Assembly (NCBI GenBank): GCA_946480085.1 | Contig: CAMLHZ010000003.1 | Coordinates: 255,108-319,107, forward strand | Origin: an uncultured Flavobacteriales bacterium | Lineage (GTDB): Bacteria; Bacteroidota; Bacteroidia; Flavobacteriales; Crocinitomicaceae | Length of the DNA: 64,000 nucleotides | Reading direction: 5' to 3' | Shown: positions 36,012-44,527 of the stretch, piece after piece | How the letters are laid out: each line of letters begins with the position of its first letter | Position numbering within the stretch: the stretch's first letter is position 1 | Notes under the pieces: model-generated | What the model saw: only the letters and a program-made list of their open reading frames with translations | What the model was told of the DNA's origin: nothing | The model's database searches: none | Program-made: the position numbers and the translations under genes

Positions 36012-36043
36012 CCCGTTGATGTTTACATTGACGGGATTTTTTG
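36012..36043 (+). terminator. Terminator after the 306-residue gene (second copy of the tRNA terminator)
   Basis: CCCGTTGATG, TTTA, CATTGACGGG, then ATTTTTTG. Identical over 32 nt to the tRNA-unit terminator at 27,071-27,110 but on the other strand. Confidence 0.85.
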
Positions 36044-36118
36044 TTTCCATTTATCCAAACCCTCAAACCATTGTTTCAGCGGCTAATGATCCTTTTCATT
36101 TTCCGTTAAATTTGATCC

Positions 36119-36868
36119 ATGTTCAAAATCAGCATTTTAAAAATGGTATTCGGACTTCATGGTTCATTGATTGTCATCACATCACTCTTGCTTCTCATAT
36201 GCTCATGCAATAATCCTTCAGGTGAAGAACGTCTTGTAGGCAAAAGATGGATTTTGACAAAAGTTTATTTGGGCAAAGACAGAGAGCAGAAATGGGGTAG
36301 TTTGAACGATTGCAATCGAATCATTATAAATTTTAGCGCTGATAGCGTCTATAATGTTGAAAATAAATGTTCTGAGGATCGAGATTCTTATATTCTTGGT
36401 TGCAGGCCTCCTGTAAGAAAAGTTTGGTTTTTGTCTGGAAATGAACTGAAAATGAATGGATTTCTCGATTTTCAATTGATCAAATTGGATGATGATGAAT
36501 TGGTAATGAAGTCTCACGAGCCTGGAAGGAGATTTATATACTACTTCACAAGTAAGATGGTAACAGAACTAAAAAGTGTTTGGAAACAATCATACCGCAT
36601 CTCTTTTAAGGATAATTCCAAACATGTTGATAGGAATTGCTTTTTCACTTTGGATCCAGGGAGATTTAGCTATTATAGAAATGGCAAATTGGTTTATCGA
36701 GATGGAATGAATGGAGAAGAGGATCATGCATCAAAGAGTTACAGTTTCGAATCCCGTTCAGGAGACAGATTGATTTTTATTCATCCCGATACCGCAAAAT
36801 TGTTAAGGTACAATGGTGATGGTGATACAGAAGTTTTTGTCAGAAAAAAGAGAACAATTAAATTGTAA
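36119..36868 (+). CDS. Lipoprotein of unknown function
   Basis: A 249-residue protein. The N-terminus (FGLHGSLIVITSLLLLICSC) ends in a lipobox Cys followed by NNPSGEE. The mature part is beta-rich and polar, with two similar-sized halves. The first contains WILTKVYLGKDREQKWGSLN and the second YRISFKDNSKHVDRNCFFTL. This resembles lipocalin-like stress-test or META-type domains that compute a residual or measure, but the match is weak. It precedes a LytTR regulator by 66 bp on the same strand. Confidence 0.75.
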   Translation: MFKISILKMVFGLHGSLIVITSLLLLICSCNNPSGEERLVGKRWILTKVYLGKDREQKWGSLNDCNRIIINFSADSVYNVENKCSEDRDSYILGCRPPVRKVWFLSGNELKMNGFLDFQLIKLDDDELVMKSHEPGRRFIYYFTSKMVTELKSVWKQSYRISFKDNSKHVDRNCFFTLDPGRFSYYRNGKLVYRDGMNGEEDHASKSYSFESRSGDRLIFIHPDTAKLLRYNGDGDTEVFVRKKRTIKL

Positions 36869-36933
36869 AAGAGTATTACCAATTCCTAACCATTTCATTC
36901 GTAATTTGGTACTTGTAATTAGTAACTCCTCCA

Positions 36934-37629
36934 ATGAATTGCATAATAGTTGACGATGATGAATTAGACCGCCTGATGGTACAATCTTGCCTGAGGAATT
37001 ATCCTGAGATCAAGGTGCTGGAGGTGTTTGCTTCGCCTTTGGATGCACTCGCTTTTCTGGAACATCATCCGGTTGACATTCTTTTTCTCGATATCGATAT
37101 GCCCGAGATGAGTGGGATTGAGTTGCGGAAACAACTTCCTAAGAATGCTATTTGTGTTTTCATTACTTCTTATCCCGAACATGCAGTGGAAAGTTTTGAA
37201 GTGGATGCACTCGATTTTTTGGTGAAGCCGTTGAAAGCGGATCGTTTTAAACAGACAATTCAGCGCATTCATGATTACATGGAAGTGCGTGAGAAAGTAT
37301 CGCTTTTTGAAGCTAATTTGGGTGGTGATACGATTGTAGTGAAAGAAGGTCATGCGCAAATTAAAATCAAATTGCATTCCATTCTTTACCTTCAGGCCAT
37401 GAAGGATTACACGCTGATATTCACAACTGAGAAAAGACATTGTGTGCTGATTTCTCTGGGAAATCTTCTCAAGGAAAACGAATTTCAGTCGTTCGCCCGT
37501 GTGCACCGAAGTTTTGCTGTGAATCAAACCTACATTGAAAAGGTTTCTTCCAATGAAGTATTCCTGAAAAATGATCAGGCGGTTCCGCTTGGAAGAGGTT
37601 ATAAAGAAACGTTGAATCTGCTTTCCTGA
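36934..37629 (+). CDS. LytTR-family response regulator
   Basis: A 231-residue regulator. The receiver domain has IIVDDDE, phospho-acceptor Asp53 in ILFLDIDMPEMSG, ITSYPEHAVES and the Lys in FLVKPLK. The LytTR domain (about 130-231) includes IKLHSILYLQAMKDYTLIFT and FARVHRSFAVNQTYIEKVSS. Its stop codon overlaps the start of the TPR kinase by one base (TGATG), so the pair is translationally coupled. It is transcribed together with the preceding lipoprotein or from its own promoter in the 66-bp gap. Confidence 0.94.
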   Translation: MNCIIVDDDELDRLMVQSCLRNYPEIKVLEVFASPLDALAFLEHHPVDILFLDIDMPEMSGIELRKQLPKNAICVFITSYPEHAVESFEVDALDFLVKPLKADRFKQTIQRIHDYMEVREKVSLFEANLGGDTIVVKEGHAQIKIKLHSILYLQAMKDYTLIFTTEKRHCVLISLGNLLKENEFQSFARVHRSFAVNQTYIEKVSSNEVFLKNDQAVPLGRGYKETLNLLS

Positions 37630-39719
37630 TGCGATTGCTGACCTTCATATGTTGTTGTGTGTTCGCAACTGCTTTCGGACAAAAAGCACCTGATTTGAAG
37701 AAACTCAAGACGAATAAGGAGCGGATCCGATCTTGGGTAGAATATTGTGATGAACTTATTGTCAACGAAAGCTATGTAAAGCTGCGGGTAGCCGGTAAAA
37801 GGGGGTTGAACCTGACAAGCAAAACCGATTATGAGTATTTGTCGTTGTTCAATTTCTATATTGGCGTAACCTTTAATTATGGTGTTGAAAGCGATTCAGC
37901 AACGTATTACTTAGAGAAAAGCGAGTTATTTGGACGTAAGGCGAAGAATCCAAAAAGAATACTGGAAGCACTTAAACAATTGCAGTATGTGTATGCTAAT
38001 TACGGTGAAACTGAAAAACAAACTCGCACAATAAAAGCTTTTCAGCATGTAATTGATACTACTCGAAACCTAAAAGAGAAGTCAGAAATCTATTCAATTG
38101 TTGGTGACTACTACATTGGGGTTGGACAGTATGAGAGTGGGTTGTCTTATAAGCTCAGAGGAATAAAATCTCTTCAGAAACTGCTGCCTAAAGCGAATGC
38201 TACAGATTCTACCAATTTTGGTGTGCAATTGATCATTGTAAGTGAATTGTATGTTGCTTTAAAAAAATATGATCTGGCACTTGAGTATTTAAAGGAAAGT
38301 GAAGTCTATGTTCGCGATTACAAGTTGGCAACTGCTCACATCCATAAAGATCGAGTGGAATGTTATTCTTTTAAGAATGAACCAAAAAATGCCAGGAAAG
38401 CATATGGTGATTTGCTTTTACTCGCGAAAAAAGAAGCTGATATCGGTTGTTGGGGAATATTGATAGAAAGTGATTTGATTTTGGCAAAGTATTATACGGA
38501 TCGGAATGATTTCAAAACAGCACTTTCCTACACTAATCATGCACGTGATTTGGCTCCAAAGTATGCTGACGATTTTCTGAAAGCTCAACTTGCTGTATCA
38601 ACGGGAATGATACACCTGAAGCAAAAAGACTATGCAAGTGCATTGAAATATTTCAAAGCAGCCGAACCAACTACTTCTGAAGATGATCCAGAGTTAAATT
38701 CTGAATTGAAAGGTGCTTTAGCGAAAACATATGCAGGTTTGGGACAATGGAAGGAAGCTTTTCGTTATCAAAAAGAATTCGATGACATTCGAGAAAAGCT
38801 AACTGAGGAAAAATCGAAAAAGAACGTAGCTGAAATGGAGGCGCGTTATCAAAACGAAAAAAAGCAAAGTGAAATCAATCAGCTTTCCTCCAAAAATACC
38901 ATCAGCCAGTTAAAGATTGACGAAGCCAATCAACAATTGATGTATTCACTTCTGGTGATTGCCGCTGTTCTGGTCATTGGATTTCTCTTTTATATTCAAA
39001 GTAGAAACAGAAAGCGGCACAATGCCCAATTGGAGCTTTTGAACGAAGAGTTGAAACGGGTAAGCGCCAACAAAACACGTTTTTTCAGTATTATCAACCA
39101 CGATTTGCGAAGTCCGGTAGCTAACTTGATTCATTTCTTACAATTGCAAAAGGAAAGCCCAGATTTATTGGATGAAGCAACGAAAGCACGACTAGAGCAC
39201 CGAACAATGGAAAGTGCAGAAAATCTCTTACGTTCGATGGAGGACATGTTGTTGTGGAGTAAAGGTCAAATGCAGCAGTTCAAGCCTTCAATGGTGGAGT
39301 TGAATATAGGTGACGTTTTTCAGGAATTGCAACAGTATTTCGCAACCAACGATAAAGTGAAGATCATTACTGAAACCGACAGCAAGGTTATACTCATTAC
39401 CGATCTGAATTACCTGCTCACCATTATGCGAAATCTGACGGCAAATGCAATTAAGGCGTTGGAAAAAGTGGAGAACCCTACAATTACGTGGTCTGTTTTT
39501 CAAGAAGCAAACACAACCAGACTCATCATAACTGACAATGGACCTGGCGCCACGAAAAGTCAGTTCAAGGCCTTGTATGACGCTTCGGAGGTGGTTGGAA
39601 TCAAAACCGGTTTGGGCTTGCATCTGATTCGCGATCTGGCTCAGGCAATCAACTGTAAAGTAGAAGTGGATACCGAGCAGGAATTGGGAACAAGAATCAT
39701 CCTCACGTTCTCGGCTTAA
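37629..39719 (+). CDS. TPR-containing sensor histidine kinase (HisKA type)
   Basis: A 696-residue kinase, partner of the overlapping LytTR regulator. The signal peptide MRLLTFICCCVFATAFGQ is followed by periplasmic TPR-like helical repeats (residues about 25-380, e.g. FKTALSYTNHARDLAPKYAD), a coiled coil (385-435), one membrane span (LLVIAAVLVIGFLFYI) and a second coiled coil. The HisKA box is FFSIINHDLRSPVANLIHFL with phospho-acceptor His491. The HATPase shows NLTANAIKALEK, ITDNGPGA and GLGLHLIRDLAQ. Pairing a HisKA-type kinase with a LytTR regulator is a Bacteroidota habit and differs from the PF06580 pair at 1.0-2.5 kb. Confidence 0.93.
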   Translation: MRLLTFICCCVFATAFGQKAPDLKKLKTNKERIRSWVEYCDELIVNESYVKLRVAGKRGLNLTSKTDYEYLSLFNFYIGVTFNYGVESDSATYYLEKSELFGRKAKNPKRILEALKQLQYVYANYGETEKQTRTIKAFQHVIDTTRNLKEKSEIYSIVGDYYIGVGQYESGLSYKLRGIKSLQKLLPKANATDSTNFGVQLIIVSELYVALKKYDLALEYLKESEVYVRDYKLATAHIHKDRVECYSFKNEPKNARKAYGDLLLLAKKEADIGCWGILIESDLILAKYYTDRNDFKTALSYTNHARDLAPKYADDFLKAQLAVSTGMIHLKQKDYASALKYFKAAEPTTSEDDPELNSELKGALAKTYAGLGQWKEAFRYQKEFDDIREKLTEEKSKKNVAEMEARYQNEKKQSEINQLSSKNTISQLKIDEANQQLMYSLLVIAAVLVIGFLFYIQSRNRKRHNAQLELLNEELKRVSANKTRFFSIINHDLRSPVANLIHFLQLQKESPDLLDEATKARLEHRTMESAENLLRSMEDMLLWSKGQMQQFKPSMVELNIGDVFQELQQYFATNDKVKIITETDSKVILITDLNYLLTIMRNLTANAIKALEKVENPTITWSVFQEANTTRLIITDNGPGATKSQFKALYDASEVVGIKTGLGLHLIRDLAQAINCKVEVDTEQELGTRIILTFSA

Positions 39720-39790
39720 ACTCTATACAATCGCAATACGTCATTGCATTTCGTTCAGGATCAATCGATTTTACGGGGAGTTCTAGGAAT

Positions 39791-39850
39791 AGATGAGTTG
39801 TCAGACTGAGTGTCCGCTGCGGCGGATGTATCGAAGGCTGCAACTCATCT
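39791..39850. repeat. Hairpin element with nested REP-like core
   Basis: A 10-bp perfect inverted repeat (AGATGAGTTG / CAACTCATCT) encloses GACTGAGTGTCCGCTGCGGC followed by GGATGTATCGAAGG. Here TCCGC-TGCG-GCGGA is itself a hairpin and the ends recall the ACTGAG...TCGAAG REP core. It may also terminate the kinase transcript. Confidence 0.7.
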
Positions 39851-39927
39851 ATTTAATCTGTCGTTTGTCGATTAGCCCTCTTTTTAGTGGCTGAACTAGC
39901 AGACATTTGCTCATAAATCTCAATATT

Positions 39928-41262
39928 ATGAAAGCAAAAATTTACGTTTCACTAGTCTTCGTCTGCCTTTGTCTCTGCCAATCCGTTTCGTATTCGCAGT
40001 GTATAAACGCAGGTAATGGATTATTTCCGGAGAACACGTTTTACAATACAAATTTCACAGGAGTACCAGAGGTAATCAGTGAATATTGTTATGCAGGCGA
40101 ATTTTCAACCGTTCATGTGGATCAGGGAAGTACTTATGTGTTCTCGAGCAGTATTGGTACGGATTATTTGACAATCTATGATCCGGATGTTCAGGATGTT
40201 GTACTTGTTTCCGGAACTTCTCCGGTGAGTTACCAGGCTACATTCACAGGTGTTGTTTTGTTCTTTACGCATGTAAGTTCAAATTGTGAGGAAGAACAGG
40301 AAAACAGGGAACGAATTGTTAGTTGTACGGCACCTGAACCTTGTTTGAATGCAGCTTACGGACAATATCCAGCTACAACTTTTAGCTCGTCAATATGTGA
40401 TGGTGTAACAGAAGAGGTGATTGATTATGATTGTATTCCAAATGAATATTCGAAGGTGAATTTATTGGCGGGTAATACGTACCATTTCTCTAGTTCAGAG
40501 ACGGATGATTACATAACGATCAGTAATGAAAATGGAACAACTGCCTTGCTAGCTGGTTTTTCTCCTCTTGAATATGTTGTTGCAACAGATCAGGTTGTCC
40601 GTTTTTATCTACACACTGATGTAAATTGTGGCGCAAGTTCAATACCGAGAAGTAGAATCGTTAAGTGCGGTCCAACTTTTTGTCATGGTCTTTATCAGTG
40701 GCCACAAGAAACGTACAGTATGACGGCGTGCAATGGAACGGTAGAAAATATTGTTAATGACGCATTTGCTGGTGAATATGCTTTAGTAAACATGGAAATG
40801 AATAAAACATATGTTTTGAGCAGCTCCGTTCTTACCGATTACATTACAGTTGCATCTGAAGACGATGCCATCTTGTATACACGTGGCACAACCCCAATTA
40901 CATTTAGTCCTCCAACAAGTGGAGTGTACCGATTTCTAATAAGTACGGATGCTGATTGCGGAATCGAAGAAGTGAATCGAGATAGAAATATTTCTTGTTC
41001 TCCCGGTGGAGTTGGGATAGAAGAACAAAATGAGTTCGGGCTTTCCATTTATCCAAATCCGGCTACAACATTTGTAACTGTTTCGGCAAAAGAAAAGATG
41101 GATGAAATTCAAATTGTTTCTGTTGACGGAAAAATACTTTCAACAGTTCTGCCGGACAGTATCAATACCACATTGTCACTTGAGCATCTTCAAGCGGGAA
41201 CCTACTTTGTTCGCGTTTCCATTGATGGAGCAGTAATGATCGAAGAAGTAATCGTTGAATAA
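39928..41262 (+). CDS. T9SS-secreted protein with three tandem repeats
   Basis: A 444-residue secreted protein. The ATG at 39928 yields signal peptide MKAKIYVSLVFVCLCLCQSV-SYSQ. Three repeats of about 100-110 residues follow. Each begins with a Cys (CINAGNGLFPENTF; CLNAAYGQYPATTF; CHGLYQWPQETYS), has a central Y-x-FSSS...DY-(L/I)-T-(I/V) strand pair, and ends with NREREIVSC-like words (RIVSC, RIVKC, NISC). This suggests disulfide-stabilised beta domains. The C-terminus (YPNPATTFVTVSAKEKMDEI to EEVIVE) is a type A T9SS sorting domain. Ligand unknown. Confidence 0.88.
   Translation: MKAKIYVSLVFVCLCLCQSVSYSQCINAGNGLFPENTFYNTNFTGVPEVISEYCYAGEFSTVHVDQGSTYVFSSSIGTDYLTIYDPDVQDVVLVSGTSPVSYQATFTGVVLFFTHVSSNCEEEQENRERIVSCTAPEPCLNAAYGQYPATTFSSSICDGVTEEVIDYDCIPNEYSKVNLLAGNTYHFSSSETDDYITISNENGTTALLAGFSPLEYVVATDQVVRFYLHTDVNCGASSIPRSRIVKCGPTFCHGLYQWPQETYSMTACNGTVENIVNDAFAGEYALVNMEMNKTYVLSSSVLTDYITVASEDDAILYTRGTTPITFSPPTSGVYRFLISTDADCGIEEVNRDRNISCSPGGVGIEEQNEFGLSIYPNPATTFVTVSAKEKMDEIQIVSVDGKILSTVLPDSINTTLSLEHLQAGTYFVRVSIDGAVMIEEVIVE
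41042..41229 (+). repeat. Sorting-domain DNA repeat, copy 1
   Basis: A 188-bp segment encoding most of the T9SS sorting domain. It aligns without gaps and with only a handful of substitutions to 41931-42118 in the next gene. Confidence 0.85.
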
Positions 41263-41290
41263 TTAGCGAATGATTATAAACAATTGTATT

Positions 41291-42151
41291 ATGAAATCAC
41301 TTTTTCTCTTCGTTGGAATGCTGTTTTCGCTGACGTATGTTTCAGCTCAAACAATGCCTATTGTAAATGCAGATTTTGAAGCGACAATGACGTCCAATTC
41401 AAACTATGTGAACACCTATGAAATGCCAGGTTGGCTTGGATTCAATTCTGCTCCTGAAACAACAACGCCCTATGAAGGAACGCAAGCGGTTAAAATTGAA
41501 GTTACCGTTGATCCATTTTTGAATTCCTGGTTATCCAATGGCAGCGACACTGTTCCTGGTTACATTATTCAAGCTGTTGACGGTCCGTTTGTAGAAGACA
41601 CTTACTTTACCCGTGTTTCATTTGCGTACAAATTCACTCAAATGGAAACCGATACGGCTTTTATCCAATTCGGAATAATTGATGACAATCAGAACTTTTT
41701 ATATATCAATTATCTCTTGCTTTCAAGTACGGTAGATTGGACATTTGTTAGCATGGATTTATTATTTGCCATGGATGGAGTTGCCGATAAATTCGTTTTT
41801 TATGCTTCACCTGCGATACAGGATTATGGTACAGTTACAAATCATACGATAACACCAGGAACAACCTTATGGATTGATGACGTACAGGTAAGTAATTATG
41901 CTGGAATAGAAGAAGACAATTCAAAACCAGTTTCCATTTATCCAAATCCGACTTCAACATTTGTAACTGTTTCAGCAAAAGAGAAAATGGATGAAGTTCA
42001 AATTGTTTCTGTTGACGGAAAAGTACTTTCAACTGTTCAGCCGGACAGTATCAATACCACATTATCGCTTGAGCATCTCCAAGCGGGAACCTACTTTGTT
42101 CGCGTTTCCATTGATGGAACAACATTAACCAGTGAAGTGATTAAACAATAA
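41291..42151 (+). CDS. T9SS-secreted protein with carbohydrate-binding-like domain
   Basis: A 286-residue secreted protein. The ATG at 41291 gives signal peptide MKSLFLFVGMLFSLTYVSAQ; the ATG at 41270 would add seven residues before it. Residues 20-205 form one beta-sandwich domain of carbohydrate-binding-module style (VNADFEATMTSNSNYVNTYE, VKIEVTVDPFLNSWLSNG, LWIDDVQVSNYAG). The final about 75 residues are a type A sorting domain nearly identical to that of the upstream gene, 28 bp away. Probably co-transcribed with it and ended by the terminator at 42,193. Confidence 0.88.
   Translation: MKSLFLFVGMLFSLTYVSAQTMPIVNADFEATMTSNSNYVNTYEMPGWLGFNSAPETTTPYEGTQAVKIEVTVDPFLNSWLSNGSDTVPGYIIQAVDGPFVEDTYFTRVSFAYKFTQMETDTAFIQFGIIDDNQNFLYINYLLLSSTVDWTFVSMDLLFAMDGVADKFVFYASPAIQDYGTVTNHTITPGTTLWIDDVQVSNYAGIEEDNSKPVSIYPNPTSTFVTVSAKEKMDEVQIVSVDGKVLSTVQPDSINTTLSLEHLQAGTYFVRVSIDGTTLTSEVIKQ
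41931..42118 (+). repeat. Sorting-domain DNA repeat, copy 2
   Basis: The partner of 41042-41229. Near identity at synonymous positions indicates recent duplication or gene conversion. Confidence 0.85.
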
Positions 42152-42192
42152 TCCCGCGAGTAAAGTCCAGTTAAATCTGGAATAAAGCAAAG

Positions 42193-42231
42193 GCTGTTTG
42201 TTCCCGTTTCGGGATTGAACAGCTTTTTTTA
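42193..42231 (+). terminator. Terminator after the T9SS gene pair
   Basis: GCTGTT...CCCG-TTT-CGGG...AACAGC followed by TTTTTTT. A strong hairpin that separates the T9SS pair from the RHS operon. Confidence 0.85.
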
Positions 42232-42262
42232 GTTAAAGCTGATTGAAACGAGAAGTGGTACG

Positions 42263-42280
42263 GACGCGATGCATCGCGTC
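42263..42280. repeat. 18-bp perfect palindrome
   Basis: GACGCGATGCATCGCGTC, GC-rich in an AT-rich gap. It resembles the dispersed GACGCGATGCATCGCGTC palindromes seen in many bacterial genomes. The rest of the 42,152-42,523 gap holds a terminator, this palindrome and AT-rich leader sequence. Confidence 0.7.
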
Positions 42281-42329
42281 TCGACATAGTTATTTCTGAA
42301 CAACGTAAATAGTCTACGATCTGCTCTAA

Positions 42330-42337
42330 TACCTTTG
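42330..42337 (+). promoter_or_regulatory. Possible -7 element of the RHS operon promoter
   Basis: TACCTTTG is an exact TAnnTTTG match, but no TTTG lies at the right distance upstream. The leader to the start at 42524 would be about 180 nt. Confidence 0.3.
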
Positions 42338-42523
42338 CTTTTACAAATGAAAAACACAACCAATTCGGAGCTGCTTAAACCTTGTTAATAGATGGGACTA
42401 TTGTTCAACACACAACGACTGTGCATTTTTTTTCTCAAAATGTTAAAATTCAGAAAGTCCTTGTTTAACATTTTTTTAGACTTTACTTTTACGCTCTCAA
42501 CACCAAGCACTAAATTAGTTTTA

Positions 42524-44527
42524 ATGGAGACCAGCCACTTAAAATTAGAGCCATTATTTATTCTGAATGTTCGATTAATACTAGTCGTTTCTTTCCTGTG
42601 CTTTGGTGTTTTGTCTTGGTCTCAAACTCCGTTCATCTCTTTTGGTACTACTGTTCTGGGTATTGGAACTACTAGCGGTGTTCAGCCCAATTACCGTTCA
42701 GGAGAAGGATCCAACTTCATTTACTCAACCATTCAACAAGATGTTTCTGTCAAGGGGATTCCTTTTCAGTTGGTTGGTCGTTGGTCTAACGAACCATACA
42801 TTTCGGGTCGAGCAAGTTATTTCCGTTTTTCCTATTTGGGTAAACAGTTTCAAAAGCAACAAATAGATTCTTTGGCATTCAAACTAAAAGAATTGGACTT
42901 GCAGAAAAAAGCTAAACTGGAGGAACTGTATGCTCTGGAGGGTAAATTAGGCTACATGAATTACATCCTGCTCGAGCAACCGGAATTGGATACGCTTACA
43001 AAACCAACATTTACCTTGCCCGATTCAGTCCTACTGAACTTGCCTTCAGGATCTATTCCAAATATGGACGGTTTATCACCGCTTCAACTATCCATTGCAA
43101 TGGCAAATGCTGCCATTCAAATGAAACAGATGGAGATTAAAGGCATTGATTCTTCTATGTTCAAATTAAACACAGAATATAAGGAAATGGATGCAGGAAA
43201 GTTCAAACACTTTTTTGATGGTATTTCCCGTTTCGACCTTGGTTTGTCATCTCTTCCTTCAGCGCATCTTTCAAATAATGCCATTCCAATTCAGGGAATA
43301 CGTGTTCGTGGAAAGGTGAATGACTGGAGCTACAATGTTGCTGCCGGATTAACTGTTCCAAACCAGTTGTTTTCTAATCAGGCTTTAGATCAGGTGCTGA
43401 ACAATACCGCTAATCTTTTCAACCTGTCTAATTTCTATCAGGTCAACACCACGCGTTTTGCAAGTGCAGCAACTTTGGAATATGGTGAAGTGGATAAGAA
43501 CTCGGTGTTCGTTGAAGAATTTTACACAGGTCCTGCATTCGAAGGTATTCATCCTGTTAAATCTTCCGGTACTTCGAATGCGGTGAATATTGGAGGAAAT
43601 TACACTCCTAAGTTTGCATCGAATCTCACATTGTCCGGAACGCTTGGTTATTCTGTGAATTTTGGTGATTCAATTGAGACATCAGCCACGGATCGTGTAT
43701 CTACTTCTGCTGGATTGAAATACCGTTTCGTAAAAGCGCGAGGAGAATTTGCTGCCAAGTACAAGAACATTGGAGCTGCCTTCAATGGTTTCTCTCAAGG
43801 AATTTATATCAGCGGAGTAAAACATGTAGAATCTTCTTACCGTCAGGGAATTGGTGAAAGGCTTGTAGCGAAGATCAGCGGAATGCATGATGAGTTTGCG
43901 AACCAGGACAGTTTGGTTCGTGTTTCCACTATCGATCAGGGAACACTTGATCTTACGTTGAAACTGGGAAGCCGCTCGCTCATTTACAGTTCAGGGACCT
44001 TGCTTACAACCGATGTTACGGGCGCTGGAAATTACAGCTACTTGTTGCGTTCGGGTATTCGTTTGGACAAAGTTTTTGAAAACTGTATCTGGGAAAATCA
44101 ATTGGAAGGATCTTACGCAAATATACTTGGAGTCGACTCCACACAAGAATTGCTTCAGTCGAGCCTGAAAACGGGAATCAGCACAAAACATTGGGGATAT
44201 TTCATCAAAGGAACGTATCAGCAGTTTAAAGGTCTTTCACGTGTTTACGGAACGAACGTAATTATTCAACCGGAATTGAGTTACCGTTATGCGAAATCAA
44301 CTTTGTCGGTAAACGGACAATACCTGCTTAGCGAACAATTTGGTGAAGACATTGGTTTTGCTTTGAACTGGACATTTAGCCCAAGTCCATTCTTTATGTG
44401 GAAGTTAACAGCACAGCGCTGGTTGGTTTCCGAAACAACTTTTTTCAACATTACGAATCCAAGCAGTACAAAACAGTTTTACCTGAATTTTCAAATGTTA
44501 ATCACATTAAACCATAAACATAAATGA
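42524..44527 (+). CDS. Outer-membrane beta-barrel protein at the head of the RHS operon
   Basis: A 667-residue protein. I choose the ATG at 42524; the open frame to 42392 adds a Phe-rich stretch lying in the leader. A hydrophobic export signal (LILVVSFLCFGVLSWSQ) follows a short charged N-terminus. A central coiled-coil region (about residues 105-215, e.g. QQIDSLAFKLKELDLQKKAK) lies between an N-terminal beta region and a C-terminal half of alternating amphipathic strands (GGNYTPKFASNLTLSGTLGY, LKYRFVKARGEFAAKYKNIG, IQPELSYRYAKSTLSVNGQY). This is typical of an outer-membrane barrel. It overlaps the next gene by 4 bp. A role in exporting or anchoring the downstream giant proteins is inferred from position only. 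Confidence 0.75.
   Translation: METSHLKLEPLFILNVRLILVVSFLCFGVLSWSQTPFISFGTTVLGIGTTSGVQPNYRSGEGSNFIYSTIQQDVSVKGIPFQLVGRWSNEPYISGRASYFRFSYLGKQFQKQQIDSLAFKLKELDLQKKAKLEELYALEGKLGYMNYILLEQPELDTLTKPTFTLPDSVLLNLPSGSIPNMDGLSPLQLSIAMANAAIQMKQMEIKGIDSSMFKLNTEYKEMDAGKFKHFFDGISRFDLGLSSLPSAHLSNNAIPIQGIRVRGKVNDWSYNVAAGLTVPNQLFSNQALDQVLNNTANLFNLSNFYQVNTTRFASAATLEYGEVDKNSVFVEEFYTGPAFEGIHPVKSSGTSNAVNIGGNYTPKFASNLTLSGTLGYSVNFGDSIETSATDRVSTSAGLKYRFVKARGEFAAKYKNIGAAFNGFSQGIYISGVKHVESSYRQGIGERLVAKISGMHDEFANQDSLVRVSTIDQGTLDLTLKLGSRSLIYSSGTLLTTDVTGAGNYSYLLRSGIRLDKVFENCIWENQLEGSYANILGVDSTQELLQSSLKTGISTKHWGYFIKGTYQQFKGLSRVYGTNVIIQPELSYRYAKSTLSVNGQYLLSEQFGEDIGFALNWTFSPSPFFMWKLTAQRWLVSETTFFNITNPSSTKQFYLNFQMLITLNHKHK

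Noticed and set aside
27190..36043. Integrative element using a tRNA 3' end as attachment site
   Set aside because: No direct repeat of either tRNA 3' end and no integrase gene was found. The shared 32-mer is an inverted terminator, not an att pair.
36016..36213. 65-residue plus-strand frame over the terminator at 36.0 kb
   Set aside because: It starts within the terminator hairpin and overlaps the lipoprotein signal peptide in another frame.
42392..42523. N-terminal extension of the barrel protein to 42392
   Set aside because: It would place 44 Phe/Leu-rich residues before a second export signal and lies in AT-rich leader sequence. The ATG at 42524 is more sensible.
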